Notes under the pieces: generated by a model
What the model was told of the DNA's origin: nothing
The model's input: only the letters and a program-made list of their open reading frames with translations
Databases searched by the model: none
Program-made: the position numbers and the translations under genes
Shown here: one piece after another, positions 31,936-34,761 of the stretch
Numbering within the stretch: the stretch's first letter is position 1
How the letters are laid out: each line of letters begins with the position of its first letter
Assembly: GCA_009377495.1 (NCBI GenBank)
Contig: WHTZ01000068.1
Coordinates: 1 to 34,761 of the forward strand
Reading direction: 5' to 3'
DNA: 34,761 nucleotides
From: Luteitalea sp.
Lineage (GTDB): Bacteria; Acidobacteriota; Vicinamibacteria; Vicinamibacterales; Vicinamibacteraceae

Positions 31936-34617
31936 CTACTCCTCCCGCAGCGCGAGCGTCGGTTCGAGGTGGGATGCGCGATATGCCGGAAGCCAGCTTG
32001 CGAGCATGCCGACGGTTCCCAAGGTCAGCATCGCCAACGTTAGCGTGAGCGGGTCCCACGGCTGCAGTTCGAAGAGGAGCGCAGTGGCCGTGCGCGCGGC
32101 GATCATTGTGAGGAGGACGCCGGTGATCAAGCCCACCAGCACGAGAATCCCGGCTTCGCGCACGATCATCCACACCACCGCACCGCGGTCCGCACCTAAC
32201 GCCATCCGGATTCCGATTTCTGTCCTGCGTCGCGCCACCGTGTACGACATCACGCCGTAGAGGCCGATCGTCGCGACGGCCGCCGCCAGCGCGCCAAAGA
32301 ATCCAGAGAGGAATGCCATCAGCCGCTCTCGCAGGAGCGAACGCTGGATCTGCGCTGTCATCGTATCGAACTGCACGGAGATGGAAGAGTCTATGTTGCC
32401 GATCTCGCGCGTGACAGCGGAGGTCACCGCCGCAAGCGCCACGGCTGGCTGGATGACAAGTTGCAAGGACGGACCAGGATTCTCGTCCTGCGAGGCGGCA
32501 AGAAACGCCAGCGGCGCGAGCGGTTCGCGAAGGTCTCGATACTTCGTGTTTTTGACCACACCGATGATCTGATAGAACGGCCATCGCTCTCCAGGCGGCC
32601 CTTCGTTCTGAAATGTCTGCCCGAGGGGATTGGCGCCCTGGACATACTCTCGCACGAATGATTCGTTGACGATCGCGACCCGTGGCGAGGTCGGCGTATC
32701 CCGCCGGTCGAAGTCACGTCCCACCCGAATCGGCGTGCCCATCGCCGCAAAATAGCCGGTCCCAACGAGGTTGAAATTCGAGGCCGAGGGCTGGGGTCTG
32801 CCGCCGATGAAAATGCGCTGTCGCCACGAGGCGCCGCTGACCGGCACAATGAACGTCCGCGCGGCGGCGGCGACGCCGGGGAGCGCACGCAGCCGGTTCG
32901 TGATCTCCTCGTACACGATCAGGCGGCTTTCCTCCGCCACACCAGCGCGGCGCAGATCGAGGCTGGCGATGAGAAGGCTGTCCTGCCGGAATCCTGGATC
33001 GAGCGTTAAGAGATTTCGTAGGCTGCGCACGAACAGCAGGGCGCCGACGAGGAGGACGAGCGAGAGCGCGACTTGGAGGACAACCAGGCCGCGGCGCATC
33101 CCGAAGCGCTCGCGCACGTCCGTCATCCCCCGCCCGCCTGCTTTCATGGCACTGGCGGGAGATGACCGAGTGGCGCCGATTGCCGGGACCAGCCCGAACA
33201 GCAGACACGCGCCGACCGCGAGCGCGATCGTGAAGGTGAAGACACGCCAGTCGAGCGTCAAATCCACAAAGCGTGGGCTGCGCTCGGTGCTGAGGAAGCC
33301 GACGAGCAGGCGACTGATGCCCTGTGCGAGCAACAGGCCGATGCCTGTCCCGATGGCTGCGATGAGCAGGCTCTCCGACAGCATTTGGCGCACGATGCGC
33401 GTGCGCGACGCGCCAATGGCGAGCCGCACCGCAATTTCCCGTTCGCGCGCGGTGGCGCGCGCCAGCATGAGGTTGGCGAGGTTCGCGCACGCGATGAGCA
33501 GCACGAGCCCCGTCACGCCGAGCAGAATCCACAGCGGCGCTTCATAGTCGCCGCGGAGCCGCGAAAGCCCCGTGCTCGACGGGAACGTGCCGAGCTTGAA
33601 GGCGAGGTAGTTCTTGCGATCCTGGGCGTTGTAGCTGGGCGATACGGTGGCCTCGAACACGCCCGCTGAGAGAGCGCCGAGGTGCGCGCTCGCCCGCTCG
33701 ATGGTCCAGCCTGGCTTCAACCGGCCCATGGCGGCGAGAAACCACTGCGTCCGTGTGTCCAGCGCTGTTTGTCCGCCGCGCACCACGGGTTCCGTACAGA
33801 TCGGCACGGCGACGTCGAAGGCGCGACCGACCTCGACGCCAAAGAAACCCGCAGGTGTGACACCGATGATCTCGAACGGCTGGCCGTCCAAGAGGAGCGT
33901 CCGTCCTGGGGCAGAGGGATCGCCACCCAGCTCGCGCTGCCAGAAGGCATGACTCACCACCGCCAGAGGCGGGGTGCAGCCACGCCGATCGTCAGCAGGT
34001 GTGAACAGGCGGCCGATGAGCGGTTCCACCCCCAGTGTGTTGAAGAAGTCGCCGCTGACCCACAGCCCCTCCGCTGGCCGTCGTTCCCCGCCCGCGGTAA
34101 GGTCGAAGGTGACGTCACTCCAGGCGAGCGCGCCCGAGAAGGCTTGCTGCTCGGCGCGAATGCGTTCCCAGAGCGGATTTGTCAAGTTCGAGTGCCGGTT
34201 GTTGAAGTTGCCGGTCCGCGCGCGCGCGTCCGCGATGCGGATCTCGACCAGCTCCTGCGGATCCTGCACAGGGAGCGTCCGAAGGCGGACGGCATCCACG
34301 AGCTGAAAGATAGCCGTATTGGCGCCGGTGCCCAGCGCCAGCGAGAGGATCGCGACCGCGGCAAACACCGGGCTGCGGCGGAGCAGCCGCGCGCCATACC
34401 GCAAGTCCTGCAGAAGGTCCTCGAACGGTCGCAGCGGGCGCATATCGCGGCAGGCCTCCTTCGCCTGATCGAATCCTGCGAAACGGCGACGCGCGTGCCA
34501 CGTCTCCATCTCCTGGAAATGGAACCGCAGCTCTTCGTCCAGCTCGCGCTCCGCGATGGGGCGCCGCAAGAACGATCGCAGCGCCATGCGCACGCGATGA
34601 TGTAGGCGAGTGGCCAT
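31936..34617 (-). CDS. ADOP-type ABC permease (double MacB/FtsX)
   Basis: 893 residues. A cytoplasmic N-terminal region (about 1-65, RELDEELRFHFQEMETWHAR) is typical of the acidobacterial duplicated orphan permeases. Then comes a first MacB_PCD/FtsX unit: TM1 about 82-104, a periplasmic domain to about 340, and FtsX helices from WILLGVTGLVLLIACANLAN onward. The second unit has the hinge VLQVALSLVLLVGALLFVRS, a periplasmic domain, and a last FtsX block with GLYGVMSYTVARRRTEIGIR, MALGADRGAVVWMIVREAGI and WLPAYRASHLEPTLALREE. The family normally lacks a cognate ATPase gene alongside ('orphan'), as here. Proposed roles are export or mechanotransmission like MacB; none is proven. Upstream palindromes overlap its promoter. 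Confidence 0.93.
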   Translation of the reverse strand: MATRLHHRVRMALRSFLRRPIAERELDEELRFHFQEMETWHARRRFAGFDQAKEACRDMRPLRPFEDLLQDLRYGARLLRRSPVFAAVAILSLALGTGANTAIFQLVDAVRLRTLPVQDPQELVEIRIADARARTGNFNNRHSNLTNPLWERIRAEQQAFSGALAWSDVTFDLTAGGERRPAEGLWVSGDFFNTLGVEPLIGRLFTPADDRRGCTPPLAVVSHAFWQRELGGDPSAPGRTLLLDGQPFEIIGVTPAGFFGVEVGRAFDVAVPICTEPVVRGGQTALDTRTQWFLAAMGRLKPGWTIERASAHLGALSAGVFEATVSPSYNAQDRKNYLAFKLGTFPSSTGLSRLRGDYEAPLWILLGVTGLVLLIACANLANLMLARATAREREIAVRLAIGASRTRIVRQMLSESLLIAAIGTGIGLLLAQGISRLLVGFLSTERSPRFVDLTLDWRVFTFTIALAVGACLLFGLVPAIGATRSSPASAMKAGGRGMTDVRERFGMRRGLVVLQVALSLVLLVGALLFVRSLRNLLTLDPGFRQDSLLIASLDLRRAGVAEESRLIVYEEITNRLRALPGVAAAARTFIVPVSGASWRQRIFIGGRPQPSASNFNLVGTGYFAAMGTPIRVGRDFDRRDTPTSPRVAIVNESFVREYVQGANPLGQTFQNEGPPGERWPFYQIIGVVKNTKYRDLREPLAPLAFLAASQDENPGPSLQLVIQPAVALAAVTSAVTREIGNIDSSISVQFDTMTAQIQRSLLRERLMAFLSGFFGALAAAVATIGLYGVMSYTVARRRTEIGIRMALGADRGAVVWMIVREAGILVLVGLITGVLLTMIAARTATALLFELQPWDPLTLTLAMLTLGTVGMLASWLPAYRASHLEPTLALREE

Positions 34618-34646
34618 GGGTCGAGTGCGGATGCCGCGTCCTGTTC

Positions 34647-34665
34647 ACTCTCGATTGTCGAGAGT
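34647..34665. promoter_or_regulatory. Operator 1 of the ADOP permease promoter
   Basis: ACTCTCGATTGTCGAGAGT is a perfect 8-3-8 inverted repeat. It covers the -10 hexamer of the promoter reading leftward. A second copy begins 29 bases further upstream (about three helical turns). Confidence 0.7.
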
Positions 34666-34690
34666 ACAGCGACGTTCTCTCGACTGTCAA
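34661..34690 (-). promoter_or_regulatory. Sigma70-type promoter for the ADOP permease
   Basis: On the minus strand TTGACA (34685-34690) and TACTCT (34661-34666) are separated by 18 bases, about 45 bases upstream of the permease ATG at 34617. The -35 is consensus. Each hexamer lies in one of the two CTCTCGA palindromes. Confidence 0.65.
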
Positions 34691-34693
34691 GAG
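34677..34693. promoter_or_regulatory. Operator 2 of the ADOP permease promoter
   Basis: CTCTCGACTGTCAAGAG is a 7-3-7 inverted repeat with one mismatch and the same half-site as operator 1. It covers the -35. The mismatch is exactly where the TTGACA consensus needs it. Confidence 0.65.
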
Positions 34694-34712
34694 CCCTCAG
34701 GATGATGGGTGC

Positions 34713-34761
34713 TTAACGGTTCTGGGGGTCGCGGCCGGGCACGTCGTTGTAGGCCCCGCTG
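34713..34761 (-). CDS. C-terminal end of a gene entering from the right edge
   Basis: The minus-strand frame reads SGAYNDVPGRDPQNR and stops at TAA (34713-34715). Only 15 codons are visible, too few for identification. Codon choice is GC3-rich like the neighbours, which is the only support besides the orderly gap before the ADOP promoter. Confidence 0.3.
   Translation of the reverse strand, partial: SGAYNDVPGRDPQNR

Noticed and set aside
33682..34605. 307-residue plus-strand frame in the ADOP gene
   Set aside because: Antisense shadow; no recognisable domain.

Overview
This is a GC-rich (about 63-66% by eye) bacterial chromosome segment. It most resembles an Acidobacteriota genome, probably Vicinamibacteria-like. 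The strongest lineage clue is the 893-residue double MacB/FtsX permease of the acidobacterial 'ADOP' type at 31936-34617. A secreted GMC oxidoreductase-like flavoprotein, a BamB/PQQ-type propeller, a DUF4038 glycosidase and many small palindromic repeats are in keeping with this. No rRNA, tRNA, CRISPR array, phage module or intact transposase gene was recognised.

Layout. 1-1063 (-): glutamine synthetase, cut by the window edge. 1282-1738: decayed TPR gene. 1814-5344 (-): two-gene unit of a Tat-exported toroid/PHP-like protein followed by a secreted beta-propeller. 5345-6149: gene-poor, with REP-like palindromes, a methyltransferase remnant and two tiny coupled ORFs. 6150-8471: small exported protein divergent from a GMC flavoprotein. 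8523-10138: exonuclease III divergent from an outer-membrane lipoprotein-sorting-like protein. 10233-13266: molybdate locus (ModE-type HTH, modA, modB, modC). 13214-14617 (-): uxaC. 14703-18041 (-): clpS-clpA-grpE protein quality-control cluster. 18131-24285 (+): tightly packed MBL hydrolase, TAXI receptor, DUF1850, TRAP 4TM/12TM permease and DUF4038 glycosidase, followed by a PEBP protein. 25173-28441 (+): solo LytTR regulator, pruA and an SDR dehydrogenase. 28361-30769 (-): DUF2235 hydrolase and Uma2 nuclease-fold protein. 30948-31913 (+): CorA. 31936-34617 (-): ADOP permease with a clear promoter/operator upstream. 34713-34761 (-): last codons of another gene.

The genes are mostly ordinary and read cleanly. 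What stands out is a dense population of small palindromic elements in at least three classes. (a) REP-like palindromes with GACAG-type cores or CCGAAACTTG half-sites occur at 6643, 14637, 25602, 27417 and 20543. (b) Hairpins with different stems but a constant TAAA loop and a CTAC tail occur at 1758, 8480 and 27582 (reverse). (c) Heptamer arrays of the form GAGGKGC occur at 3544 and 24796. Two of these elements lie inside reading frames without breaking them. The best case is a 93-bp insertion bounded by 10-bp direct repeats in the TRAP permease gene.

The other notable regulatory structure is a pair of CTCTCGA-N3-TCGAGAG palindromes. They cover the -35 and -10 of the ADOP permease promoter and look like a repressor operator.
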